DNA of 34,694 nucleotides from Gemmatimonadota bacterium. GTDB taxonomy: Bacteria; Gemmatimonadota; Gemmatimonadetes; Gemmatimonadales; Gemmatimonadaceae. The notes under the pieces were generated by a model. The model was not told the DNA's origin, did no database searches, and saw only the letters and a program-made list of their open reading frames with translations. Location: NCBI GenBank assembly GCA_016871895.1, contig VHBO01000018.1, positions 1 to 34,694 on the forward strand, written 5' to 3'. The translations under genes were made by a program, and so were the position numbers. Positions within the stretch are counted from its first letter, which is position 1, and each line of letters starts with the position of its first letter. Positions 11,153 through 19,213 of the stretch are shown here, one piece after another.

Positions 11153-12672
11153 CGTATGACCTCTCGCAGCCCGCGGCGCTGATGGCCGCGCTCCTCCCGG
11201 ACCTGCTGTTGATGGGCGGGGCGATGGCACTCGCGCTGCTCGCCGCGTGGCGGCCGGCCTCCGACGCCCATCAGCGGCTCGTCGGTCAGGGGACGCTGGT
11301 CGTGCTCGCGACGAGCTTGGTGAGCGTGATCCTCGCCGCGCTGCGCGGCGGAGAGGCGACCGCCGGCGTCATCGCCGTGGATGGATTCCGGTGGGCGGTC
11401 GATGCGGTCATCCTCCTGGCCGCGATGGGCACCGTCGCCCTCAACATCGAGCAACAGCCACGGGACGGGATCCGCCACGCGGAGTCCCACGTACTCGTCG
11501 GGCTGGCCGCTTCCGGGATGATGGTGCTGGCTGCGGCGCGCGATCTGATGGTGATCTTCCTCGGGATCGAGATCATGTCGGTCGCGATCTACGCGCTGGT
11601 GGGGCTGAACCGGCGGAGTGCGCGATCGGCCGAGGCCTCGCTCAAGTACTTCCTCCTCGGCGCCTTCGCGACGGGCTTCCTGCTCTACGGGATCGCGCTT
11701 ATCTACGGCGCCACCGGACAGACGCAGCTCGGGTCCATCTCGGCCGCGATTGCGCGGCACGCGCTCGCGCTCGATCCGATGCTGATGGTCGGGATCGGGC
11801 TGCTCATCATCGGCTTCGGCTTCAAGGTGGCCGCCGTGCCCTTCCATATGTGGGCGCCGGATGTGTACGATGGCGCGACGACGCCCATCGCCGGCTTCAT
11901 GGCGGCAGGGGTCAAGGCGGCAGCGTTCGCAACGCTACTCCGGATCCTCTATGAGGCCTTCTATCTCGTCGGCCTGTGGATCGAGCCGCTGGCGTGGGTC
12001 GCGGTCGTGACGATGATCGTCGGAAATCTGGTCGCGCTCTCGCAGCGTGACATCAAGCGGATGCTCGCGTACTCGGGCATCGTGCACACCGGGTACCTGT
12101 TGGTGGCCGCGGTCGCCGCCACCGACCTCGCCTCCACGGTCTTCACGTTCTATATGCTCGGCTACACGTTGGCGACGCTTGGTGCCTTCGCCATCGTCGG
12201 CGTCGTGCAGCGGGACGGCGAGGGTGGGGCGCCGTTGGCCGCCTATGCCGGTCTCTGGTCCACGCGTCCTTGGCTCGCCGTGGGGATGTCGGTCTTCCTC
12301 TTGGCGTTTCTCGGATTCCCTGTGTTCGGTGGGCTCGGATTCTTCGGGAAGTGGTACCTCCTCTCCGCGGCGATCGATGCCCCGGGCCGGCTCGTCGTCC
12401 TGTCGATCATCGTCGTGCTGACCTCGGTGATCTCGGCGGGGTACTACCTCCCGGTCATCCGTGCGATGTTCATGGAGCCGCGGGCGGAGGGGGCGACCTC
12501 ACCGGCGCCGACGGGGGCGTTGACGCGTGTGGTGCTCATCGTCTCGGCTGGGCTGATCCTCGTCTGCGGACTGCTCCCGTCGTCTCTCGCGACGATCGCG
12601 CTGCGGAACGGGTTCGCGCCGCACGCGATCCCGGACGAGGTCCGTGCCACCGGCGCGGGCCTTCTCCGCTGA
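11149..12672 (+). CDS. nuoN: NADH-quinone oxidoreductase subunit N (antiporter-like)
   Basis: NuoN is the third antiporter-like subunit and the last gene of this nuo operon. The 507-residue sequence has FLGIEIMSVAIYALVGL (conserved Glu in helix 5), VAAVPFHMWAPDVYDGA and KRMLAYSGIVHTGYLL, all standard for NuoN. It starts within the nuoM stop codon. A 102-base gap follows that contains a strong hairpin, so the operon probably ends here. Confidence 0.97.
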   Translation: MTYDLSQPAALMAALLPDLLLMGGAMALALLAAWRPASDAHQRLVGQGTLVVLATSLVSVILAALRGGEATAGVIAVDGFRWAVDAVILLAAMGTVALNIEQQPRDGIRHAESHVLVGLAASGMMVLAAARDLMVIFLGIEIMSVAIYALVGLNRRSARSAEASLKYFLLGAFATGFLLYGIALIYGATGQTQLGSISAAIARHALALDPMLMVGIGLLIIGFGFKVAAVPFHMWAPDVYDGATTPIAGFMAAGVKAAAFATLLRILYEAFYLVGLWIEPLAWVAVVTMIVGNLVALSQRDIKRMLAYSGIVHTGYLLVAAVAATDLASTVFTFYMLGYTLATLGAFAIVGVVQRDGEGGAPLAAYAGLWSTRPWLAVGMSVFLLAFLGFPVFGGLGFFGKWYLLSAAIDAPGRLVVLSIIVVLTSVISAGYYLPVIRAMFMEPRAEGATSPAPTGALTRVVLIVSAGLILVCGLLPSSLATIALRNGFAPHAIPDEVRATGAGLLR

Positions 12673-12703
12673 TCCACGTCGTCACTGTGGTCGGGTGATT
12701 GCA

Positions 12704-12731
12704 CGAGGGGGCGTCCGGCGACGTCCCCTCG
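12704..12731 (+). terminator. Hairpin after nuoN, candidate transcription terminator
   Basis: The arms are 12704-12715 and 12720-12731. They form a 12-pair stem with one G-U wobble around a CGGC loop. It lies in the 102-base gap between nuoN and the phosphohexomutase gene. The downstream sequence is pyrimidine-rich (CTCGTCTCTACT) but has no run of T, so it could be a weak intrinsic terminator or an mRNA-protecting stem. The rest of this gap shows no convincing promoter. Confidence 0.5.
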
Positions 12732-12774
12732 CTCGTCTCTACTAGTGGTAGCCACCCATCGTTTCGGAGTCCGT

Positions 12775-14160
12775 ATGATCGCGCCCGGCATCTTCCGGCA
12801 GTACGACATCCGCGGCATTTATGGCCGCGATCTCACCGTCGAGGCGGCGGAGGCGATCGGCCGTGCGTACCCCGTCATCCTCGCGGAGCACGGCCTCCGC
12901 GGCGCCGTCGCCGTCGGGCGGGATAACCGCCCGAGCGGTGGAGCCCTTCGCGACGCGCTCGTGCGAGGCCTCCTGGCCAGCGGGGCGGACGTCGTGGATG
13001 TCGGTGAGGTTCCGACCCCGCTCCTCTATTGGAGCCTGCATCACCTGCCGGTCGTCGGTGGGATCCAGATCACCGGTTCGCATAATCCGCCGGAGTACAA
13101 CGGCTTCAAGTGCTGCGTCGGGACGGGCTCGCTGCACGGCGAGGGGATCCAGCGCCTGCGGGGGAGCATCGAGGCGGGGCGGTTCCCGACCGGGCAGGGC
13201 ACCGTCCGGCACGAGGACATCATCGAGGCATACGTCTCGGACATCGCGGGACGGGTCGGCCCGCTCCCGACCTCGCTGAAGGTCGTGATCGACTGCGGGA
13301 ACGGCGCCGGTGCCATCGTCGCCCCACGGCTCTTCCGTGCGCTCGGCGCGTCGGTGACCTGGCTCTACGAGACGTCGGACGGAACCTTCCCGAACCATCA
13401 CCCCGACCCGACGGTCGAGGCGAATCTCATCGACCTGCAACGGAGCGTGCATACGACGGGGAGCGCCCTCGGCATCGGCTTCGACGGCGACGCGGATCGC
13501 ATCGGGCTCGTCGACGAGGAGGGGACGGTGGTGTGGGGCGACCATCTGCTGCTCCTCTACGCCCGTGACGTCCTCGCACGCACGGGCCCGGGGCAGCCGA
13601 TCATCTTTGATGTGAAGTGCTCGCAGACGCTTGCGGATGGTATCGCGAGCGCCGGGGGGACCCCGGTGATGTGGAAGACGGGCCACTCCTTGATCAAGGA
13701 GAAGATGAAGGCGCTCGGCGCCCCGATCGCCGGCGAGATGTCGGGCCATATGTTCTTCGCCGAAGGGTTCTACGGCCACGATGATGCGTTGTATGCGGCC
13801 GCTCGGCTCCTACGCATCGTCGCGGACGCCGGACAGTCGGTGAAGGCGCTCCTCGCCGACGTGCCGCATCTTGTCTCGACGCCAGAGTTGCGCGTGGATT
13901 GCCCGGATGAGCGGAAGGAGGCGGTCGTCCGCGAATCGCTCGCGCACTTCGCCGCACGGTATCCGGTCTCGGATGTCGATGGCGTGCGCATCCTATTCCC
14001 CGACGGGGCCTGGGGGTTGATCCGGAGCTCGAACACCCAGCCGATCCTCGTGATGCGGTTCGAGGCGGCGAGCGCGGAGCGCCTCGGGGAGATTCGCGGT
14101 GAGGTCGAATCCTTCCTCATCGGTCTCGGCATCGACGTGACCCCCGGCACGGGGCACTGA
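12775..14160 (+). CDS. Phosphomannomutase/phosphoglucomutase
   Basis: This is an alpha-D-phosphohexomutase that interconverts hexose 1- and 6-phosphates for sugar-nucleotide and polysaccharide synthesis. The four family sites are present in order over 461 residues. The catalytic phosphoserine is S102 in TGSHNPPEYNGFK, and the Mg-binding loop is DGDAD (D237, D239, D241). The sugar-recognition loop is GEMSGH (320-325), and the phosphate-binding loop is RSSNTQP (417-423). The GEMSGH form and length fit the AlgC/ManB group, but substrate preference between mannose and glucose cannot be read from the sequence. ATG 12775 was chosen over the GTG at 12745 because the protein then starts right at the conserved IFRQYDIRG. 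The gene overlaps the next one (TGATG). Confidence 0.93.
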   Translation: MIAPGIFRQYDIRGIYGRDLTVEAAEAIGRAYPVILAEHGLRGAVAVGRDNRPSGGALRDALVRGLLASGADVVDVGEVPTPLLYWSLHHLPVVGGIQITGSHNPPEYNGFKCCVGTGSLHGEGIQRLRGSIEAGRFPTGQGTVRHEDIIEAYVSDIAGRVGPLPTSLKVVIDCGNGAGAIVAPRLFRALGASVTWLYETSDGTFPNHHPDPTVEANLIDLQRSVHTTGSALGIGFDGDADRIGLVDEEGTVVWGDHLLLLYARDVLARTGPGQPIIFDVKCSQTLADGIASAGGTPVMWKTGHSLIKEKMKALGAPIAGEMSGHMFFAEGFYGHDDALYAAARLLRIVADAGQSVKALLADVPHLVSTPELRVDCPDERKEAVVRESLAHFAARYPVSDVDGVRILFPDGAWGLIRSSNTQPILVMRFEAASAERLGEIRGEVESFLIGLGIDVTPGTGH

Positions 14161-15890
14161 TGCGGCCGTCCCGCCGAGCGATCGGGGGCTTCCTCGTCGC
14201 CTCGGCGGTGCTGGCAATCGGTCATCTGCTCTCAAGCGCGATCGCGGCCGACCGACTCGCCGTGGTCGGGGGGGTCGCCGAGAGCGTGGCGTCCCGGCGC
14301 TGGCTCGACGTGCTGATTCGCCTCGGGACTGGACTGACGATGGCGCTCGCGGTGTTCGCGAGCCTGCTGGCCATCCGCCGATCGATCGTCGCCGTCGTCG
14401 TGCCGCGGCAACTGGGGAACCTCATCATCGGCGAGGCGGTTCCCGGCGGTCTCGTCACCCTCGTCGCGCTCGCCGGGGCGGTCGTCACCGGCCTCGTCGC
14501 CGCCGGGATGCCGAGCGACCTGTTGACCGTACAGTTCGCACTGCGCCCGCTCGTCACCGGTGAAATCGATCCGTACCTCGGTCGGGATCTCGGGTTCTAC
14601 TGGGCGTGGCTTCCATTCGAGCGTTGGCTGCTCGGCCGGCTCACCATCGTCTGGAGCGTCGTCACCATCGTGACCGGCCTCGTCTATGCGTCGACCTCAA
14701 GCATCCGTCTCGGCATAGGTGGCGCGTGGATCGCACCATTCGCGCGTCGGCATCTAGGCTTGCTGGTCGGGCTGGGTATCCTCCTCCTCGGATGGGCGTG
14801 GCGGATCGATCGGTTCGACCTGCTGGTCTCCACGGTGGAGCCGTTCGGGCTGACCGCGCACCGACTGCTGGCGCCGGCCTATCGTCTCCTCGCGTGGGCG
14901 GCGTGGCCGCTGGCCGCGATGTTCGTGATGGCCACGTGGCGTGGCCACGTCGTGATCGCGGTCGCCTCGGCCCTGCTGGTCGGCGGAGCGGGTCCCATCG
15001 CCCGGCTCCTCCTGCCGGCGCTGGCCGAACGACGCCTGACATCATCGGAGCAGGCGGCGCGCGATGCCTCATATCGCCGAATCGCTGACGGGTACACGGC
15101 GAGGCAATTGGACGATTCGTCGCGCTTCGCGATCGCCTCGCGGCCTGGCACGGCGACAGATGGGAGTACACCGCCTGACGTGCTGATCGCCGTGGGGGCA
15201 GGGCGGTACGCCGTGGTTCGTGACTCCTCGATCGGCGCAGCCGGCGCGCGTTTCGACCGGATGCTCGACCGCGTGGTGTTCGCGTGGGCGCTGCGGGCAC
15301 CTGGGTTGGTCGGGCACGTCGGCGGCTCCGGGAGTCGTCTCGTCGCGCCGCGCGATCCCAGCGAGCGGGTGCGGTCGATCGTGCCCTTCGTCGCCGCGGT
15401 CGCCGCGCCGCGCTGGCTTGAGGGCGATGGCCTGGGGCCGCGTTGGGCGATCGATCTCGTCGTCGCCGCGACGCACTACCCGATGGTCCAGCGAACCGAT
15501 TGGGACGGGGCGGAGGCTCGCTACCTGCGGCGGGCCGGGGTGGCGTACGTCGACGGCAACACCGGTGCCGTGGTCTTCGCCTGGGCCGACATGCCGGATC
15601 CGATCCTGCGCCGCTGGCGGGAGATCGTCCCGGAGCCATTCGATGGGCCGATGGCGCTGACCCCAGTGGAGGCGGTCCTCTGGGCTGGCAACCCACAGGC
15701 GATTGCGGTCGACTCGACCTCCCGCCGTGCGGAGGACTCGGTGGCGTCGCCGGCCGGGGCGTCCGCCCGAGACGCAGCGCTCCGCAGCGCCTTCGAGGCG
15801 CTCGTCACCGCTCGGCGCCGCGGCGACTGGCGGGCCGCGCTCGAGGCGGAGGCGCGCCTCGCGCGGCTGATTGGTCGCGGGGCGGAGTGA
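14160..15890 (+). CDS. Compact UPF0182-like membrane protein, function unknown
   Basis: This is a 576-residue membrane protein with about seven hydrophobic segments in the first 290 residues, followed by a soluble domain probably outside the membrane. Several blocks resemble UPF0182 proteins: IDPYLGRDLGFYWAWLPFER (about 136-155) and WRIDRFDLLVS (about 214-224). Later come RLVAPRDPSERVRSIVPF (about 396-413), THYPMVQ (about 440-446), AYVDGNTGAVVFAWADMPDP (about 461-480), and a C-terminal GDWRAALEAEARLARL helix. UPF0182 members are usually about 900 or more residues, and here the middle of the soluble domain is missing without a frameshift. The family's function is not established. It starts inside the stop of the phosphohexomutase gene (TGATG), so the two are likely co-translated. 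The match is by eye and should be confirmed by profile search. Confidence 0.75.
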   Translation: MRPSRRAIGGFLVASAVLAIGHLLSSAIAADRLAVVGGVAESVASRRWLDVLIRLGTGLTMALAVFASLLAIRRSIVAVVVPRQLGNLIIGEAVPGGLVTLVALAGAVVTGLVAAGMPSDLLTVQFALRPLVTGEIDPYLGRDLGFYWAWLPFERWLLGRLTIVWSVVTIVTGLVYASTSSIRLGIGGAWIAPFARRHLGLLVGLGILLLGWAWRIDRFDLLVSTVEPFGLTAHRLLAPAYRLLAWAAWPLAAMFVMATWRGHVVIAVASALLVGGAGPIARLLLPALAERRLTSSEQAARDASYRRIADGYTARQLDDSSRFAIASRPGTATDGSTPPDVLIAVGAGRYAVVRDSSIGAAGARFDRMLDRVVFAWALRAPGLVGHVGGSGSRLVAPRDPSERVRSIVPFVAAVAAPRWLEGDGLGPRWAIDLVVAATHYPMVQRTDWDGAEARYLRRAGVAYVDGNTGAVVFAWADMPDPILRRWREIVPEPFDGPMALTPVEAVLWAGNPQAIAVDSTSRRAEDSVASPAGASARDAALRSAFEALVTARRRGDWRAALEAEARLARLIGRGAE

Positions 15891-15908
15891 CCCTCTGCAC
15901 CCGTTCGG

Positions 15909-15932
15909 GGCCCCCGACTATCTTCGGGGGTC
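15909..15932 (+). terminator. Hairpin upstream of sucC, candidate terminator
   Basis: The arms 15909-15917 and 15924-15932 pair over nine positions with one G-U wobble around a six-base loop CTATCT. The tail GTCTCTTT follows. It sits 18 bases after the UPF0182-like gene and 27 bases before the sucC start, so it probably ends the upstream transcript. It could also act as a 5' stem in a sucC leader. Confidence 0.5.
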
Positions 15933-15959
15933 GTCTCTTTCCTCCCCCTTGGAGCGGCT

Positions 15960-17099
15960 GTGAATCTTCATGAATATCAGGCGAAGGAGATCCTTCGCGC
16001 GCACGGCGTGCACATCCCGCCGGGTCGGGTCGCCACGACCCCCGATCAGGCCGAGGCCATCGCCCGCGAGTACGACACCGCGGTGATGGTGAAGGCGCAG
16101 GTCCACGCTGGCGGTCGCGGTAAGGCCGGCGGCGTCAAGTTCTGCAAGACCCCCGCAGACGTGAAGGAGAAGGCCACCGCGATCCTCGGGATGTCGATCA
16201 AGGGCCTCACGGTCGAGCAGGTGCTCGTCACCGTCGCCGCGGACATCGGCACCGAAGCGTATGTCGGCATCATCGTCGACCGGGCGACCAAGAAGCCGGT
16301 CTTCATGGTCTCGGCCGCCGGCGGCATCGACATCGAAGAGGTGGCCGCGACCACGCCGGAGAAGATCCTGTACGTCCCGGTGGACGTCCGGTACGGCCTG
16401 CCGACCTACGACGCGATGCGGATGGGCTTCTTCCTGTATGAGGACGTGAAGCTCGCGCGCGGCGCTGCCAAGATCATGCAGCAGCTCTACGCCGCCTTCA
16501 TGGCGAGCGGCTGCTCGCTCGCCGAGATCAATCCCCTCGTGGTCACGCCGCAGGGCGAGCTTGTGGCGGTGGACGGCAAGATGGTCATCGACGACAACGA
16601 GCTCGATCGTCGGCCCGAGATCGCCGCGCTGCGCGATGAGCGGAGCGAGGAGCCGTCCGAGGTCGACGCCCGGAATGCGAACCTCACCTTCATCAAGCTC
16701 GACGGCAACGTCGGCTGCGTGGTGAACGGGGCCGGCCTCGCGATGGCGACGATGGACCTGGTGAAGTACTACGGTGGCGAGCCCGCGAACTTCCTCGACA
16801 TCGGCGGCTCGTCGAACCCGGAGAAGGTCGTGAACGCCCTCCGGATCATCACCGCCGACCCGAACGTGAAGGCGATCCTCTTCAACATCTTCGGCGGCAT
16901 CACGCGCACCGATGACGTCGCGAACGGGATCGTGACGGCCACCAAGGCGAACCCGCTGCAGGTGCCCATCGTCATCCGTCTCACCGGCACCAACGAGGAG
17001 ATCGCGATGAAGATCCTGCAGGAGAACGGCTTCAGCGCATCAAGCGATATGGACACCGCGGTGCAGCAGGCCGTGGCGCTCGCCAAGGGAGGGAAGTGA
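15960..17099 (+). CDS. sucC: Succinyl-CoA synthetase (ADP/GDP-forming) subunit beta
   Basis: With SucD it converts succinyl-CoA, phosphate and NDP into succinate, CoA and NTP in the TCA cycle. The 379-residue protein opens with the typical [12 protein letters not shown]. It has the ATP-grasp segment [18 protein letters not shown] (about 41-58), the metal/phosphate region [14 protein letters not shown], and [18 protein letters not shown] followed by [14 protein letters not shown]. The start is GTG 15960, supported by a GGAG ribosome-binding site at 15951-15954 and by the exact family N-terminus. There is one base between its stop and sucD. Nucleotide preference (ATP or GTP) cannot be decided here. 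Confidence 0.97.
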   Translation: MNLHEYQAKEILRAHGVHIPPGRVATTPDQAEAIAREYDTAVMVKAQVHAGGRGKAGGVKFCKTPADVKEKATAILGMSIKGLTVEQVLVTVAADIGTEAYVGIIVDRATKKPVFMVSAAGGIDIEEVAATTPEKILYVPVDVRYGLPTYDAMRMGFFLYEDVKLARGAAKIMQQLYAAFMASGCSLAEINPLVVTPQGELVAVDGKMVIDDNELDRRPEIAALRDERSEEPSEVDARNANLTFIKLDGNVGCVVNGAGLAMATMDLVKYYGGEPANFLDIGGSSNPEKVVNALRIITADPNVKAILFNIFGGITRTDDVANGIVTATKANPLQVPIVIRLTGTNEEIAMKILQENGFSASSDMDTAVQQAVALAKGGK

Positions 17100-17100
17100 G

Positions 17101-17970
17101 ATGAGCGTCTTCATCGACACGAATACCAAGCTCGTCATCCAGGGCATCACCGGCCGTGACGGGTCGTTCCACGCCAAGCAGATGATGGAGTACGGCACGC
17201 AGGTCGTCGCCGGCGTGACGCCGGGGAAGGGCGGCCAGCGGTTCGAGGGCACGGTGCCGATCTTCAACACGGTGATGGACGCCGTGCAGGCCACGGGGGC
17301 CAACACGAGCGTCATCTACGTGCCGCCGCCGTTCGCCGCCGACGCGATCATGGAGGCCGCCGCAGCCGGCGTCTCGCTCGTCGTCTGTATCACCGAAGGC
17401 GTCCCCGTCCTCGATATGACGAAGGTCTATCCCTTCGTGAAGGAGCGCGGCGTCCGGCTCATCGGACCGAACTGCCCGGGGCTCATCACCCCCGGGGAGT
17501 CGAAGGTCGGGATCATCCCGGGGCGCATCTGCACCCCTGGCCCCGTCGGCGTGGTGTCTCGCTCCGGGACGCTCACGTACGAGGTGGTGTACCAACTGAC
17601 CCGCGCCGGGATCGGCCAGACCACCTGCGTCGGTATCGGCGGTGACCCCATCAACGGCACCAACTTCATCGATTGTCTCGCGGCGTTCGAGAAGGACCCG
17701 AAGACCAAGGCGATCGCGATGATGGGGGAGATTGGTGGCACGGACGAGCAGGAGGCCGCCGAGTACGTCAAAACGCACATGACCAAGCCGGTCGTGGGCT
17801 TCATCGCTGGCCAGACGGCCCCACCGGGCCGCCGGATGGGCCATGCGGGCGCGATCATCTCCGGCTCATCGGGTACCGCCGCGGAGAAGCTCGAGGCGTT
17901 CGCCGCCGCCGGGATGGGCATCGCGAAGCGGCCGATCGACTTCGTGGAACTGATCAAGGCGCGCCTGTAG
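17101..17970 (+). CDS. sucD: Succinyl-CoA synthetase subunit alpha
   Basis: The alpha subunit binds CoA and carries the phosphohistidine. The 289-residue sequence has the CoA-binding Rossmann part [20 protein letters not shown] (14-33) and [20 protein letters not shown] (121-140). The active-site histidine is H248 in RRMGHAGAI, and the partner acidic site is [23 protein letters not shown] ribosome-binding region at the end of sucC precedes ATG 17101. It ends with TAG, followed 11 bases later by a terminator-like hairpin. Confidence 0.97.
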   Translation: MSVFIDTNTKLVIQGITGRDGSFHAKQMMEYGTQVVAGVTPGKGGQRFEGTVPIFNTVMDAVQATGANTSVIYVPPPFAADAIMEAAAAGVSLVVCITEGVPVLDMTKVYPFVKERGVRLIGPNCPGLITPGESKVGIIPGRICTPGPVGVVSRSGTLTYEVVYQLTRAGIGQTTCVGIGGDPINGTNFIDCLAAFEKDPKTKAIAMMGEIGGTDEQEAAEYVKTHMTKPVVGFIAGQTAPPGRRMGHAGAIISGSSGTAAEKLEAFAAAGMGIAKRPIDFVELIKARL

Positions 17971-17981
17971 TTCCTCTCCTA

Positions 17982-18000
17982 GGCGGTCCGTCGGGCCGCC
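17982..18000 (+). terminator. Hairpin after sucD, candidate terminator
   Basis: GGCGGTCC (17982-17989) pairs with GGGCCGCC (17993-18000) across a GTC loop, an eight-pair stem with one G-U wobble. The T-rich tail GATCTTCTTCCTTC follows. Placed just after the sucD stop, it is the best terminator-like structure in the window. Confidence 0.6.
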
Positions 18001-18028
18001 GATCTTCTTCCTTCATCCCGTCCGTCCC

Positions 18029-18448
18029 ATGGCTCTCGACTATACGTTCTCGATCATCAAGCCCGACGCCTTCGGCTCTGGAAAGGCCGGCAAGATCATC
18101 GCCCACCTGGAATCGCAGGGCTTCACCCTCAAGGCGGCCCGGGTGCTTCAGATGTCCCGTCGGCAGGCCGAGGAATTCTATGGCGTCCACCGCGGCCGTC
18201 CGTTCTTCGGCGAGCTGGTGGAGTTCATGAGCTCGGGCCCCTGCATGCCGTTCATCATCGGCAAGGCGGATGCCGTGCCCGCGCTCCGCGATGCGATCGG
18301 TGCGACGGACCCGGCTGAGGCGGCGGCGGGGACGGTGCGGAAGCTCTACGCGGAGTCGAAGGGCCGGAACGCGATCCACGCGTCGGATTCCGATGAGAAC
18401 GCGGTGCGCGAGAGCCGCTTCTTCTTCGCCGAGGCGGACCTCGCCTGA
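18029..18448 (+). CDS. ndk: Nucleoside diphosphate kinase
   Basis: Ndk transfers the gamma phosphate of ATP to other NDPs. The 139-residue product has the standard N-terminus YTFSIIKPDAF, the motif GRPFFGELVEFMSSGP, and the catalytic histidine H117 in RNAIHASDS. Length is normal. The ATG 18029 has no Shine-Dalgarno match, and the 30 bases before it are C/T-rich. Hairpins on both sides suggest a separate transcript. The neighbouring sucCD produces NTP by substrate-level phosphorylation that Ndk can redistribute, a sensible pairing though inferred only from position. Confidence 0.97.
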   Translation: MALDYTFSIIKPDAFGSGKAGKIIAHLESQGFTLKAARVLQMSRRQAEEFYGVHRGRPFFGELVEFMSSGPCMPFIIGKADAVPALRDAIGATDPAEAAAGTVRKLYAESKGRNAIHASDSDENAVRESRFFFAEADLA

Positions 18449-18492
18449 GGATCGGCACGGCGCTTCCGTAAGTCGCTGTCCGCGTTGACTTT

Positions 18493-18515
18493 GGGCCCTT
18501 GCTTCGGCGGGGCCC
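18493..18515 (+). terminator. UUCG-capped hairpin after ndk, candidate terminator
   Basis: GGGCCCTTGC (18493-18502) folds onto GCGGGGCCC (18507-18515) with a C(UUCG)G tetraloop, one bulged C and two G-U wobbles. UUCG capped by C-G is known to be exceptionally stable in RNA. The tail TTCGTCTATGCTT has only scattered T, so termination is plausible but unproven. A TTGACT at 18485-18490 just before it resembles a -35 box, but no well-spaced -10 follows. Confidence 0.5.
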
Positions 18516-18535
18516 TTCGTCTATGCTTCACAGCT

Positions 18536-19003
18536 ATGCTGTCGTACTCCCTCCGCGAGCTGGCGAAGGGGGCGGTCCAGGTCGATTCGACCCTCGCCCC
18601 TGACGATGCGGTCTGGGTGGACGGCGACATCCGTCCTGAAGGGCCGCTCCGGGTGACCGGACGACTCAGTGGGGCGGGGACCGGGCGGTTCTACTTCAGT
18701 GGCGCGTTCGACGGAACCGCTGCCGGGGAGTGCCGCCGGTGTCTGGTGCCGGTGCAGGGGGCGGTGCGGGGCGACCTGCACGTGCTCTACGCCGATGCCG
18801 ACGACGAGAACGCGGACGAGCCGGACGTCTACCCGCTGGGCGATGGGGGGACCTCGATCGATCTGCGTCCTGCGGTCCGCGAGCAGTGGCTTTTGGAAGC
18901 GCCGGCGCTCCCGCTCTGCCGACCCGAGTGTCTCGGGCTCTGCAGCGCCTGCGGGGCCGACCGCAATCAGGGTCCCTGCGGCTGTTCCTCTCCTTCCGTC
19001 TGA
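18536..19003 (+). CDS. DUF177 (YceD-like) protein
   Basis: This is a 155-residue DUF177 family protein, almost always encoded just before rpmF, as here (25-base gap). Family members have been linked to ribosomal RNA processing or metabolism, but the biochemical role is uncertain. Features are the CX2C pair C66-C69 (GECRRCLVPV) and a cysteine-rich C-terminus with C128, C132, C136, C139, C148 and C150, in LCRPECLGLCSACG and then CGC. This looks like a metal-binding site. ATG 18536 was chosen because MLSYSLRELA begins the conserved domain. The longer TTG start at 18485 would run through the upstream hairpin. No Shine-Dalgarno sequence is visible. Confidence 0.88.
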   Translation: MLSYSLRELAKGAVQVDSTLAPDDAVWVDGDIRPEGPLRVTGRLSGAGTGRFYFSGAFDGTAAGECRRCLVPVQGAVRGDLHVLYADADDENADEPDVYPLGDGGTSIDLRPAVREQWLLEAPALPLCRPECLGLCSACGADRNQGPCGCSSPSV

Positions 19004-19028
19004 CCTTTCACCGCGAGCAGGTTCTCCG

Positions 19029-19211
19029 ATGGCCGTCCCGAAGCGCCGTACCTCGAAGCGCAAGAAGCGCGCGCGCAACACGCACAAGGTCGCCCCGGCG
19101 ATCAACATCCAGGCCTGCACCAAGTGCGGCGCCATGAAGCGTCCGCATCACGTCTGTGAGGAGTGCGGGTTCTACGCCGGCGCGCAGCGAGTCGCGGCCC
19201 GCAGCGCCTGA
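19029..19211 (+). CDS. rpmF: 50S ribosomal protein L32 (bL32), zinc form
   Basis: A 60-residue ribosomal protein starting MAVPKRRTSKRKKRARNTHK, the signature basic N-terminus of bL32. The C-terminal half has four cysteines, C30 and C33 (CTKC) and C43 and C46 (CEEC), forming a zinc ribbon, so this is the C+ type. Strains with only a C+ copy normally depend on zinc for it. The start is ATG 19029, and the reading frame upstream belongs to DUF177 DNA in another frame. The gene ends two bases before plsX, the widely conserved rpmF-plsX-fab arrangement. Confidence 0.97.
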   Translation: MAVPKRRTSKRKKRARNTHKVAPAINIQACTKCGAMKRPHHVCEECGFYAGAQRVAARSA

Positions 19212-19213
19212 TC

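Noticed and set aside
18485-18490. TTGACT as a -35 box for DUF177-rpmF-plsX
   Set aside because: The nearest -10-like TATGCT (18522-18527) is 31 bases away, too far for a standard promoter, and a hairpin lies between.
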